Positions 6,916 to 13,334 of a stretch of DNA of 16,601 nucleotides are shown here, one piece after another; the first letter of the stretch is position 1; every line of letters begins with the position of its first letter. The stretch is from Brucellaceae bacterium (GTDB lineage: Bacteria; Pseudomonadota; Alphaproteobacteria; Rhizobiales; Rhizobiaceae): the NCBI GenBank assembly GCA_031253705.1, contig JAIRVW010000269.1, positions 1-16,601 of the forward strand, written 5' to 3'. The notes under the pieces are model-generated. The model was not told the DNA's origin. It worked only from the letters and a program-made list of their open reading frames with translations, and ran no database searches. The translations under genes and the position numbers were made by a program.

Positions 6916-7977
6916 ATGGCTTTTCTCAATATTAAAAATCTCAAAAAAAGCTTCGGCACCAATACTGTTGTCCATGATTTCAGTCTGGCCGTTGAGAAAG
7001 GTGAGTTCATCTCCTTTCTCGGACCATCCGGCTGCGGAAAAACCACCGTTCTGCGTATGATTGCCGGTTTTGAATCACCAGATCAGGGCATGATCGAGAT
7101 CAACGGTCAGGATGTGGTCGACCTCAAGCCGAATAAACGCAATATCGGCATGGTGTTTCAGGCCTATGCGCTGTTTCCGAATATGACTGTCGCGCAGAAT
7201 GTTGCCTTTGGGCTGCGGGTTTCCGGTAAGCCGAAAGCCGAGATTGATGCGACGGTGAAAGAAATGCTGGAGCTGATCCGCCTTGAACATCTGGCTGATC
7301 GTTTCCCTTATCAGATGTCCGGTGGTCAGCAGCAGCGTGTGGCACTTGCCCGCGCGCTGGCAACCAAGCCGCAGGTGCTGCTGCTTGATGAACCGCTCTC
7401 AGCACTGGATGCGAAAATCCGTATTTCGCTGCGTGAGGAAATCCGCGCTATTCAGCGCAAACTTGGCATTACCACGGTTTTCGTAACCCACGATCAGGAA
7501 GAAGCGCTATCGATCTCCGACCGCATTGTTGTGATGCATGAGGGTAAAGCCGATCAGATCGGCACGCCTTTTGACATTTACAACCGTCCGGCCTCGCGTT
7601 TTGTGGCCTCGTTTGTCGGTACGCTGAATATGCTGGAAGCCCGTGTGAGTGATCCGCATAGCAATACCGTCGATCTCGGCGGTAATACGGTCACGCTGGC
7701 AGAATCACTGGCGGGCTATAACAAAGCCGATGCAATTACATTGGCACTGCGTCCGGAAGCCATCAGCCTTGATGCCTCGCCTGCCCGTAACAGCAGCGTT
7801 GAAGTAATTGTACAGGATGTACATTTCTTAGGTTCGGTCATCCGTACCCGTGTGGCCTTGGGTGAAAATCAGCTGTCTTTCGACAGTTTCAACAATCCGG
7901 CCGTACGTCCGCCGCAGCATGGTGACAAAATCACTGTTCATTTTGCAGCACAGGATTTGCTGATTCTCGGCAAATAA
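6916..7977 (+). CDS. ABC transporter ATP-binding protein (PotA/FbpC-like, with TOBE domain)
   Basis: Energising subunit of the importer, 353 residues. Walker A GPSGCGKT (36-43), Q-loop FQAYALFPNM (81-90), signature MSGGQQQR (134-141), Walker B VLLLDEP (154-160) and H-loop THDQEEA with His192 are all intact. After about residue 240 comes a C-terminal regulatory region of the TOBE type, as in PotA, FbpC and other polyamine/iron/phosphonate importers. The gene begins three bases after the stop of the second permease and ends the operon immediately before a strong terminator. All essential ATPase residues are present, so the transporter should be functional. Nothing in this subunit identifies the substrate. 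Confidence 0.9.
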   Translation: MAFLNIKNLKKSFGTNTVVHDFSLAVEKGEFISFLGPSGCGKTTVLRMIAGFESPDQGMIEINGQDVVDLKPNKRNIGMVFQAYALFPNMTVAQNVAFGLRVSGKPKAEIDATVKEMLELIRLEHLADRFPYQMSGGQQQRVALARALATKPQVLLLDEPLSALDAKIRISLREEIRAIQRKLGITTVFVTHDQEEALSISDRIVVMHEGKADQIGTPFDIYNRPASRFVASFVGTLNMLEARVSDPHSNTVDLGGNTVTLAESLAGYNKADAITLALRPEAISLDASPARNSSVEVIVQDVHFLGSVIRTRVALGENQLSFDSFNNPAVRPPQHGDKITVHFAAQDLLILGK

Positions 7978-7979
7978 AC

Positions 7980-8014
7980 AAAAAGGCCGGACTTAATAAA
8001 AGTCCGGCCTTTTT
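7980..8014. terminator. Bidirectional intrinsic terminator between ABC operon and gnd
   Basis: A 15-bp perfect inverted repeat, AAAAAGGCCGGACTT (7980-7994) and AAGTCCGGCCTTTTT (8000-8014), surrounds a five-base loop. The symmetric A-run and T-run give a U-tract on both strands, so it can terminate the rightward ABC operon and the leftward gnd gene alike. It begins three bases after the ATPase stop codon. Confidence 0.95.
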
Positions 8015-8035
8015 CTTATCTGGTACAAACAGCAA

Positions 8036-9454
8036 TTACAGTCCGTCGCCCCAAGGGCCGTGGAAATCGCCTTCTTTATCAATACGCTTAAAGCCATGTG
8101 CGCCGAAGAAATCGCGCTGCGCCTGGATCAAATTGGCTGAACCCCGTTTTTGGCGGAAACCGTCAAAATAGCTGATTGCCGAGCTCAGCGCCGGAACCGG
8201 CACGCCGGACGTCACTGCAGCGGCAACAATTTTACGCAAACTCTGTGCAGCACTTCCCATCTGACTGGCAAAAGCCGGTGCCAACAGCAGATTTTCTACC
8301 TGATCTGCCGCGAAAGCCTCACCGATTGCATCAAGGAACTGCGAACGGATAATACAACCCGCCCGCCAGATGCGGGCAATAGTCGCCAGCGGCAGATTCC
8401 ACTGATGCTCTGCCGATGCAGCTGTCATCACCGCAAAGCCCTGTGCATAGGCGGCAATTTTTGCTGCCAGCAAAGCCTGCTCCAGCGCATCCAGAAAAGA
8501 CTGGTCTGCTTTAATCGCTCCGGCTTTCACCGGCTCCCCATAGGTCTGCGCCATTTTCTGCCGCAGCTCAATCAGTGATGAGATGGAGCGCGCAGCAACC
8601 GCAGCTTCAATGCCTGTCGCCGGAACACCAAGAATCTGGCTTTCAATCGCCGCCCAGCGTCCGGTGCCCTTTTGTCCGGCCGCATCGAGAATAATATCCG
8701 GCACCAGTTTTCCGGTTTCAGGATCAACAGCCTTCAAAACCTCAGCTGTAATCTCAATGAGATAGGAATTCAGCGGCCCTTGATTCCATTTTTCAAAAAT
8801 TGGTGCGATTTCCTGAGCGTTCAAACCGCAGACATCACGCAAAATGCCGTAGATTTCCGCGATCATCTGCATATCGGCATATTCAATACCGTTATGAATG
8901 GTTTTGACAAAATGTCCCGCACCGTCCGGCCCCATCAGGGCGCTGCATGGCTGATCTTTATAACGGGCGGCAACAGCATTGAGAATCGGTTCAATCCGCG
9001 CATAGGCATCTTTTGTACCGCCTACCATCATCGACGGGCCGTTACGTGCACCTTCGGCACCACCGGAAATACCCATACCGACAAAGGTCGGATCATTTTC
9101 GCCGAGTGAGTTCAGGCGGCGCACGGTATCGCGATAATCGGAATTGCCGGAATCAATAATAATATCGCCTTTTTCCAGAAAGGCTTTCAGCTTGGCCATT
9201 TCCGTATCAACCGGCGCGCCTGCCTTGATCAGCATAATGACCGGCCGCGGCTTAGCGATATTCCGGCTCAGCTTCTCCATCGTCTCACAGGGAATAATAC
9301 GATCCTGCAAAGCACCGCTGGAGGCAGAGAACTTCTCCAACACGGGCGCTTCGCGGTCATAGACGGCAACGCGATATCCTTTTTCAGCAATATTAAGCGC
9401 CAGATTGGAACCCATGACGCCAAGCCCGATCAGTCCGATATCTGCCAGTTGCAT
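8036..9454 (-). CDS. gnd: 6-phosphogluconate dehydrogenase (decarboxylating)
   Basis: Converts 6-phosphogluconate and NADP+ to ribulose 5-phosphate, CO2 and NADPH in the oxidative pentose phosphate pathway, in the cytoplasm. The 472-residue length fits the long form of the family. The N-terminal Rossmann domain has GLIGLGVMGSN (7-17); the substrate region has GISGGAEGARNGPS (128-141); and HFVKTIHNGIEY (181-192) contains the catalytic Lys184 and the active-site Glu191. The C-terminal segment near IQAQRDFFGAHGFKR, reaching the active site of the other subunit in the dimer, is intact. The ATG at 9454 follows AGGGAA at suitable spacing. It is convergent with the ABC operon and shares its terminator; the next gene upstream on the same strand is 135 bp away, so gnd probably has its own promoter. 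Confidence 0.96.
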   Translation of the reverse strand: MQLADIGLIGLGVMGSNLALNIAEKGYRVAVYDREAPVLEKFSASSGALQDRIIPCETMEKLSRNIAKPRPVIMLIKAGAPVDTEMAKLKAFLEKGDIIIDSGNSDYRDTVRRLNSLGENDPTFVGMGISGGAEGARNGPSMMVGGTKDAYARIEPILNAVAARYKDQPCSALMGPDGAGHFVKTIHNGIEYADMQMIAEIYGILRDVCGLNAQEIAPIFEKWNQGPLNSYLIEITAEVLKAVDPETGKLVPDIILDAAGQKGTGRWAAIESQILGVPATGIEAAVAARSISSLIELRQKMAQTYGEPVKAGAIKADQSFLDALEQALLAAKIAAYAQGFAVMTAASAEHQWNLPLATIARIWRAGCIIRSQFLDAIGEAFAADQVENLLLAPAFASQMGSAAQSLRKIVAAAVTSGVPVPALSSAISYFDGFRQKRGSANLIQAQRDFFGAHGFKRIDKEGDFHGPWGDGL

Positions 9455-9478
9455 TCTGTTTTCCCTATATGTGAGCTC

Positions 9479-9496
9479 TCCGGCAAAATGGCCGGA
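9479..9496 (-). promoter_or_regulatory. Short hairpin upstream of gnd
   Basis: TCCGGC (9479-9484) pairs with GCCGGA (9491-9496) around a six-base loop, in the 135-bp gap between the GNAT gene and gnd. There is no U-tract in either direction. It could be a weak terminator of the GNAT transcript or part of the gnd leader; the rest of the gap shows nothing recognisable. Confidence 0.3.
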
Positions 9497-9589
9497 TAAT
9501 AATGATCCGCTCTATATAGGTATGCAATTCAGGACCGGTTTCAACTAAAAGCAGATGCTTCCGACTGAACCCGGTGAATTTTATAGAAA

Positions 9590-10201
9590 CTAAACGGCAA
9601 TAGCCTGACGGTCAGTGATCAGCTTACCCGTTGCAGTCAGCACTCCGGCTGCACCGTCCAGATAATTGTCTTCCAGCTCCAGAGCCAGAAAACGATGGCG
9701 CTCAACCGGCCCCGGCATAGCCAGATCAGCCATTTTATTGCCGGTAAAGCCAAAGCGGCCGTAATATTCCGGATCGCCGACCAGTAAAATCGCTTTATGA
9801 CCAAGCGCCTGCGCATTGCGGATAGCCTGACGCATCAAAGCCGAACCGACACCGCGCCCCGCATAGGCATCTTCAACCGCCAAAGGCCCAAGCAGCAAAG
9901 CAGGTACAGTTTCACCATTGGCTTTTCTGCCGGCAGAAATATGCCAAAGCCGGACAGTTCCGATCATTGCACCATCATCGTCACGGGCGATCAGTGCCAA
10001 ACCATAGGCAGGCACGCGTTTACGGCGCAGTTTTTCCGATGATTTGCGTTTGCGCCCCTCACCCATCACGCGGTCAAGCAAAGCCTCGCGCGCACTGCTG
10101 TCCGCAGGTGTTTCATGAGCAATCGTAAAGGAAGCCGGAGCGGATACTTGCGTAGTTGTCAGATCAGCCGTTGTTCCGGCTGCAACAGAAGAAGCAGACA
10201 T
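9590..10201 (-). CDS. GNAT-family N-acetyltransferase (YhbS-like)
   Basis: Predicted acetyl-CoA-dependent acetyltransferase, 203 residues, substrate unknown. Acetyl-CoA-binding motif A is clear: GPLAVEDAYAGRGVGSALM (105-123) with the R/Q-x-x-G-x-G type loop AGRGVG (114-119). The segment GDPEYYGRFGF (142-152) is characteristic of the YhbS group (COG3153). The first 24 residues are low-complexity (Ser, Ala, Thr) and probably not part of the fold, so a later start cannot be excluded; ATG 10201 has AAGG about nine bases upstream. In rhizobial genomes such a gene is, from memory, often found next to the fold-III ornithine/lysine decarboxylase, as here, which might hint at a polyamine-related substrate, but that is inference. 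A RIME-like repeat directly precedes the gene. Confidence 0.85.
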   Translation of the reverse strand: MSASSVAAGTTADLTTTQVSAPASFTIAHETPADSSAREALLDRVMGEGRKRKSSEKLRRKRVPAYGLALIARDDDGAMIGTVRLWHISAGRKANGETVPALLLGPLAVEDAYAGRGVGSALMRQAIRNAQALGHKAILLVGDPEYYGRFGFTGNKMADLAMPGPVERHRFLALELEDNYLDGAAGVLTATGKLITDRQAIAV

Positions 10202-10210
10202 CGACGTGAA

Positions 10211-10285
10211 CCTTAAAGCATTTGCGCGTCCAAAATGCGAAGCAGTTTTGCATGAGGCAAATGCGCCAAAACAAAGAGATAAGCG
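10211..10285. repeat. RIME-like intergenic palindromic repeat
   Basis: An outer inverted repeat, GCATTTGC (10218-10225) with GCAAATGC (10257-10264), and an inner one, CAAAA (10231-10235) with TTTTG (10246-10250), form a long interrupted hairpin. It is followed by AAACAAAGAGATAAGCG. This pattern strongly resembles the short palindromic elements dispersed in Rhizobiales genomes (RIME and related), whose copies share the same order of half-sites and the ACAAAGAGAT tail. The element sits about 10 bp before the GNAT start and would be transcribed as part of its 5' leader. Only one copy is visible here, so the assignment is from memory of the family. Confidence 0.65.
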
Positions 10286-10294
10286 TAATCATTT

Positions 10295-10314
10295 CTTCAC
10301 GTAGTGACGTGAAG
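10295..10314. repeat. Perfect 8-bp stem-loop
   Basis: CTTCACGT (10295-10302), four-base loop, ACGTGAAG (10307-10314). It lies between the RIME-like repeat and the putative decarboxylase terminator. No U-tract follows on either strand; it could be an operator for the GNAT promoter or a second transcript-end hairpin. Confidence 0.4.
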
Positions 10315-10347
10315 ATAACCACAGATACGAATGGTATTTATGACAAG

Positions 10348-10370
10348 ACCGGTGAAATCCCTTCACCGGT
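10348..10370 (-). terminator. Probable terminator of the ornithine/lysine decarboxylase gene
   Basis: A 9-bp perfect stem, ACCGGTGAA (10348-10356) with TTCACCGGT (10362-10370), closes a five-base loop, 53 bp downstream of the decarboxylase stop. Read on the minus strand it is followed by CTTGTCATAAA, a poor U-tract. A second hairpin, ATATGC with GCATAT, lies between it and the stop codon (around 10394-10418). Confidence 0.5.
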
Positions 10371-10423
10371 ATCATTCGCAATGCGAGGCTGAATATGCAT
10401 CCCTGACGAGACGCATATCAGTG

Positions 10424-11554
10424 TCAGATCACATAAGCGCGCAGCGGTTCAAAACCGTTAAATGCAACAGCCGAATAGGTTGTTGTATAGGCGCCGGTGC
10501 CTTCGATCAGCACTTCATCACCAATGGTCAGCGAGACCGGCAGCGGATAAGGCGCCTTTTCATACATCACATCGGCGCTGTCACAGGTCGGGCCTGCCAG
10601 AACGCAAGGTTCCATTTCATCGCCGTCACGCGGGGTCACGATCTGATAGCGGATCGCTTCATCCATGGTTTCGGCCAGACCACCGAATTTACCGATATCG
10701 AGGTAAACCCAGCGATTGTCATTGTCAGCTTTGCGCGAAACCAGAACCACTTCGGTTTTGATCACACCGGCATTGCCGACCATGCCGCGACCCGGCTCAA
10801 TGATGGTTTCCGGAAGACGATTGCCGAAATGGCGGCTCAGCGCATCAAAAATGGCTTCGCCATAGGCCTGCGCAGTCGGGATATCCTTGAGGTAACGGGT
10901 CGGGAAACCGCCGCCCATATTGACCATGCGCAGATTAATGCCTTCTTTGGCCAGCAGATCGAACACGCCTTTGGTATCGGCCAGAGCGCGATCCCATGCA
11001 GTCAGATCAGTCTGCTGCGAACCGACATGGAACGATACACCATAGGCATCAAGACCCAGCTGATGCGCTGCGCGCAGCACATCAACAGCCATTTCCGGCA
11101 CGCAGCCGAATTTGCGCGACAGTGGCCATTCAGCACCTTCACCGTCTGCGAGAATGCGGCAGAATACGCGGGAACCCGGAGCCGCACGGGCAACCTTTTC
11201 CACTTCCGCAACGCAATCAACAGCATAGAGGCGAATGCCATATTCATAGGCGCGTGCAATATCGCGCTCTTTCTTGATGGTATTGCCATAAGAAATGCGG
11301 TCAGGTGTTGCACCGGCATTGAGTGCCATTTCAATTTCCGCAACCGAAGCTGTGTCGAAGTTCGAGCCCATGGAGGCGAGCAGCGACAGGATCTGCGGTG
11401 CAGGATTTGCCTTTACAGCATAAAAAATGCGTGAGGCCGGCAGAGCCTTTTCGAAATGTTCATAATTTTCACGCACAACGTCGAGGTCAACGACAAGGCA
11501 AGGGCCTTCCGGACGTCGGGTGGCAAGAAAGTCGATAATGCGCTGAGTAGCCAT
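10424..11554 (-). CDS. Fold-III PLP-dependent ornithine/lysine decarboxylase
   Basis: Cytoplasmic enzyme that decarboxylates ornithine to putrescine (and, in some alphaproteobacterial members, lysine to cadaverine). The 376-residue length suits the short eukaryotic-like ODC family. YAVKANP (45-51) holds the PLP lysine Lys48; HVGSQ, GGGFP and EPGR, which bind substrate and cofactor phosphate, follow in order; GPTCDSAD contains the catalytic Cys324 contributed across the dimer interface. ATG 11554 follows AGGAGATC at good spacing. The leader is long and highly structured, with an attenuator-like hairpin and a possible small upstream reading frame, so expression is probably controlled by polyamines or ornithine after initiation. 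Which substrate is preferred cannot be read from sequence. Rhizobial relatives are annotated odc or, loosely, speF. Confidence 0.93.
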   Translation of the reverse strand: MATQRIIDFLATRRPEGPCLVVDLDVVRENYEHFEKALPASRIFYAVKANPAPQILSLLASMGSNFDTASVAEIEMALNAGATPDRISYGNTIKKERDIARAYEYGIRLYAVDCVAEVEKVARAAPGSRVFCRILADGEGAEWPLSRKFGCVPEMAVDVLRAAHQLGLDAYGVSFHVGSQQTDLTAWDRALADTKGVFDLLAKEGINLRMVNMGGGFPTRYLKDIPTAQAYGEAIFDALSRHFGNRLPETIIEPGRGMVGNAGVIKTEVVLVSRKADNDNRWVYLDIGKFGGLAETMDEAIRYQIVTPRDGDEMEPCVLAGPTCDSADVMYEKAPYPLPVSLTIGDEVLIEGTGAYTTTYSAVAFNGFEPLRAYVI

Positions 11555-11582
11555 CCTGATCTCCTGTACTGCGTTAGCAGCG

Positions 11583-11615
11583 AAAAAGCCGCATCTTCAT
11601 ATCATTTGCGATGCG
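11583..11615 (-). terminator. Attenuator-like hairpin in the decarboxylase leader
   Basis: A 6-bp stem, CGCATC with GATGCG (11610-11615 and 11590-11595, minus strand), with a 14-base loop, followed by GC and five T before the ribosome binding site. An alternative pairing, GCGGC with GCTGC, uses the 3' half of this stem and the T-run as loop, so two exclusive structures are possible. The stem is short for an efficient terminator. Confidence 0.45.
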
Positions 11616-11709
11616 AAAGCCTGTCCCCGTGCGCTTGCCGCACAAGGTTGAGCATGGTTTCAAAGGACTGATGAGCAAATGCCTGCGCTTTCACGCAACA
11701 AATAGTCAT
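11602..11709 (-). CDS. Possible 35-residue leader peptide upstream of the decarboxylase
   Basis: A small frame starts at ATG 11709 in the base of leader hairpin H1, runs through H1 and H2, and stops with TGA (11604-11602) inside the loop of attenuator-like hairpin H3, 47 bases before the decarboxylase start. The peptide is basic with several histidines, contains FAHQSF at 11-16 and ends LSHRK. A shorter start (ATG within hairpin spacer, giving 17 residues) is also possible. No good Shine-Dalgarno precedes either ATG, and the frame stays open further upstream, so it may simply be chance. The placement is what a translation-controlled attenuator would need. In E. coli, the SpeFL leader peptide arrests ribosomes with ornithine to induce speF; a similar role here is speculation. 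Confidence 0.3.
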   Translation of the reverse strand: MTICCVKAQAFAHQSFETMLNLVRQAHGDRLSHRK

Positions 11710-11876
11710 CAGAGGGACAAAATGCCTTGCGGCAAATATGAATCCGTCCTGCGCGTAACCAACCTTTGGAGATGCGGGAAACACGGAACAAATACATATG
11801 CAGATGGATCAACGCCCTGAATTTAGCGTTTTTCCGCTTTGTCTGCCTTGGCTTGGAATTGGGAAAATCCCGGTTC

Positions 11877-12096
11877 CGCACTTAGGGCAATGAAGGTGTG
11901 CCTCTTTGAGTTCCCGACCTGTGGAGAGCCGGAAGACACCAGAAAGGCCCGCACCGTCGTTGCTTCAAGGTGTCCTTGATCCATGGTTGGCCATCAGATC
12001 AACTGGAGCGGTTAGGTCCAGGTTACCGTACCGGTCTATTCTCCATTCAGAATACCGGCGGACACCCACAGGCACGTGCGACTTTGGGCAAGTGCG
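11877..12096 (-). ncRNA. Unidentified highly structured element (candidate ncRNA or distal decarboxylase leader)
   Basis: About 220 bases whose ends pair: CGCACTT (11877-11883) with AAGTGCG (12090-12096). Inside are CCTGTGG with CCACAGG, GACACC with GGTGTC, an interrupted hairpin CCGG..TATTCT with AGAATA-CCGG (about 12029-12056), and a hairpin TTGATC, ATGG with CCAT, GATCAA (about 11976-12002). It is less AT-rich than the DNA to its right and contains no plausible gene. Minus-strand orientation is favoured because a sigma70-like TTGTGT-16-TTATAT lies at 12124-12097; on the plus strand a T8 run at 12147-12154 gives the opposite hint. I do not recognise the family: it lacks the known signatures of tmRNA, RNase P, SRP RNA or common riboswitches, and its many local hairpins do not look like 6S RNA. 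Confidence 0.45.
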
Positions 12097-12124
12097 ATAT
12101 AAGATGATTTATGTGTCCACACAA
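12097..12124 (-). promoter_or_regulatory. Candidate sigma70 promoter driving leftward transcription
   Basis: On the minus strand TTGTGT (12124-12119) and TTATAT (12102-12097) are separated by 16 bases, with an A8 run upstream (12154-12147) that could act as an UP-like element. It would start transcripts near 12090, at the edge of the structured element and about 540 bases before the decarboxylase start. Confidence 0.4.
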
Positions 12125-12127
12125 TGA

Positions 12128-12340
12128 CAAATTTGCGCCGATTTGATTTTTTTTGGTTACTAGATCGTTTCTTCATTCAAAATCCGCCGTGGTACTTTAT
12201 GAAGAGCGTTAAAACCGGCAATCTCAAATTTGCAAAAGTCAGAATCACTTTGATATTTCTGAGACAGTTTGAATATTCAGGATCGCGATATATGGTGCAT
12301 TTCAGTGCCTGATATAGGGCTGATCTGAAGGGAAGAGCTT
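12128..12340. other. Non-coding region upstream of the LysR gene
   Basis: AT-rich and without a gene. It holds a weak stem CAAAT (12128-12132) with ATTTG (12141-12145) followed by a T8 run, terminator-like for rightward transcripts, and a perfect 10-bp palindrome TGAATATTCA (12270-12279) that could be an operator for the LysR regulator. No convincing -35/-10 pair is seen, although the LysR promoter must lie here. Confidence 0.45.
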
Positions 12341-13261
12341 ATGGACACACTCACACGGATGCGTGCTTTTATTGACGTTGTGGAAGCGGAAGGTTTCTCG
12401 GCGGCAGCGCGTAAAATCGGCCGTTCCAAAGCGCTTCTGTCGAAATATGTCCGCGAGCTGGAAGATGATCTCGGCGTACGGCTCCTCAACCGCACAACAC
12501 GGCAATTTTCGCTCACCGAGAGCGGCCACACCTATTATCATCGTGCAACAGAAATTCTGCGCGAGCTGGATGATCTGCAGGATTCCATCTCTGAGAGCAG
12601 CGGCGATGTGCGCGGCAAAATCAAACTGACCGCCCCGCGCAGCTTTGCCGATGCATCGCTTGGCATGTCACTGATTGATTTCTGCGCCGATCATCCTGAA
12701 ATTGCCCTCGACATTCATCTGGACGACCGTTTCGTTGATCTGGTTGAGGAAGGCTATGATCTGGCTATCCGCATCACGCGCTTGCAGGATTCCTCACTGA
12801 TTGCCAAAAGACTGAGCGCATTTCACACTGTTGTCTGTGCTTCGCCTGACCTGATTGAACGGCTCGGCAAACCGGAACATCCGGAGCAATTGCGCGACAT
12901 GCCCTGCATTATTGATACCAACAGCCGGTCACGCAATAACTGGCAGTTCCGCAATCAGGACGGCTCAATGATGACCGTCGCCATTCGCGGCCCGCTGGAG
13001 GTTAACAGCCCGCTCACCACCATGGCCGCCACAGTCAAAGGCTTGGGCTTCAGCGTATTGCCGCGTTTTGTGGCTGACGGAGAGCTGAACAAAGGTACAC
13101 TGGTGCCGGTACTGTTGGATTATATGCTCAATGACGGCGGTATTTATGCTGTCTATCCGCACCGTACCTATCTGCCCGCCAAAGTGCGGTTGCTGGTCGA
13201 TTATCTCGCCAAATGGTTCAAAGATAATCCCTGCAAAGAACTGACGAATGACGAGACATAA
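12341..13261 (+). CDS. LysR-family transcriptional regulator
   Basis: Cytoplasmic DNA-binding regulator, 306 residues, the standard LysR length. The N-terminal winged helix-turn-helix covers about residues 1-60 (FIDVVEAEGFSAAARKIGRS, then SKYVRELEDDLGVRLLNRTT), and the remaining residues form the two-lobed effector-binding domain (from about 90, with IKLTAPRSF and GLGFSVLPRFVADGEL). The overall pattern fits the large CrgA/DhcR/PA-type group that resembles regulators of small-molecule or oxidoreductase genes; the effector is unknown. ATG 12341 follows AGGGAAGAG at good spacing. Genes of this family usually regulate a divergent neighbour; here that would be the decarboxylase region, 780 bp away, but the downstream DUF1007-NicO pair on the same strand is only 73 bp away with no terminator between, so co-transcription is possible. 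Confidence 0.9.
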   Translation: MDTLTRMRAFIDVVEAEGFSAAARKIGRSKALLSKYVRELEDDLGVRLLNRTTRQFSLTESGHTYYHRATEILRELDDLQDSISESSGDVRGKIKLTAPRSFADASLGMSLIDFCADHPEIALDIHLDDRFVDLVEEGYDLAIRITRLQDSSLIAKRLSAFHTVVCASPDLIERLGKPEHPEQLRDMPCIIDTNSRSRNNWQFRNQDGSMMTVAIRGPLEVNSPLTTMAATVKGLGFSVLPRFVADGELNKGTLVPVLLDYMLNDGGIYAVYPHRTYLPAKVRLLVDYLAKWFKDNPCKELTNDET

Positions 13262-13334
13262 AGTCTATCAGATCCTGTCGTAGTTTTGCCGCACTCATTT
13301 CCCAGATTCCAACCGGTGCTTTACGCTCAAAAGA

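Larger units (their letters stand above)
11555..11715 (-). ncRNA. Structured 5' leader of the decarboxylase gene (speF-leader-like)
   Basis: On the minus strand three hairpins follow one another before the ribosome binding site. H1 is CTGATGA with TCATCAG (11706-11712 with 11668-11674), with a smaller apical TGCG/CGCA stem. H2 is a 9-bp stem, CCTTGTGCG with CGCACGGGG (11639-11647 with 11625-11633), closing a GCAAG loop. H3 is CGCATC with GATGCG (11610-11615 with 11590-11595) followed by GC and five T (11583-11587), terminator-like. A short GNRA hairpin, TGCC-GCAA-GGCA, lies a little further upstream. A conserved speF leader RNA is known upstream of alphaproteobacterial ornithine decarboxylase genes; place and complexity fit, but I could not compare with its model. 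The leader may extend upstream beyond 11715. Confidence 0.6.

Noticed and set aside
8150..9109. Several plus-strand frames of up to about 145 codons opposite gnd
   Set aside because: They are antisense shadows of a clear 6-phosphogluconate dehydrogenase gene, without ribosome binding sites or recognisable domains.
10331..11434. Long open frame (367 codons) on the plus strand, antisense to the decarboxylase
   Set aside because: It is the mirror of a well-conserved decarboxylase with all motifs; its product shows no domain and has an unnatural composition.
11877..12096. 6S RNA
   Set aside because: The closing stem fits, but the interior forms several local hairpins instead of a rod with a large central bubble, and the usual neighbours of 6S genes are absent.
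11906..12127. Plus-strand frame of 73 codons across the structured element
   Set aside because: No ribosome binding site, and its Arg- and Pro-rich translation fits the self-complementary RNA-like sequence better than a protein.
12124..12312. Frame of 62 codons before the LysR gene
   Set aside because: No ribosome binding site, an AT-rich composition and no recognisable family; it overlaps the expected LysR promoter.
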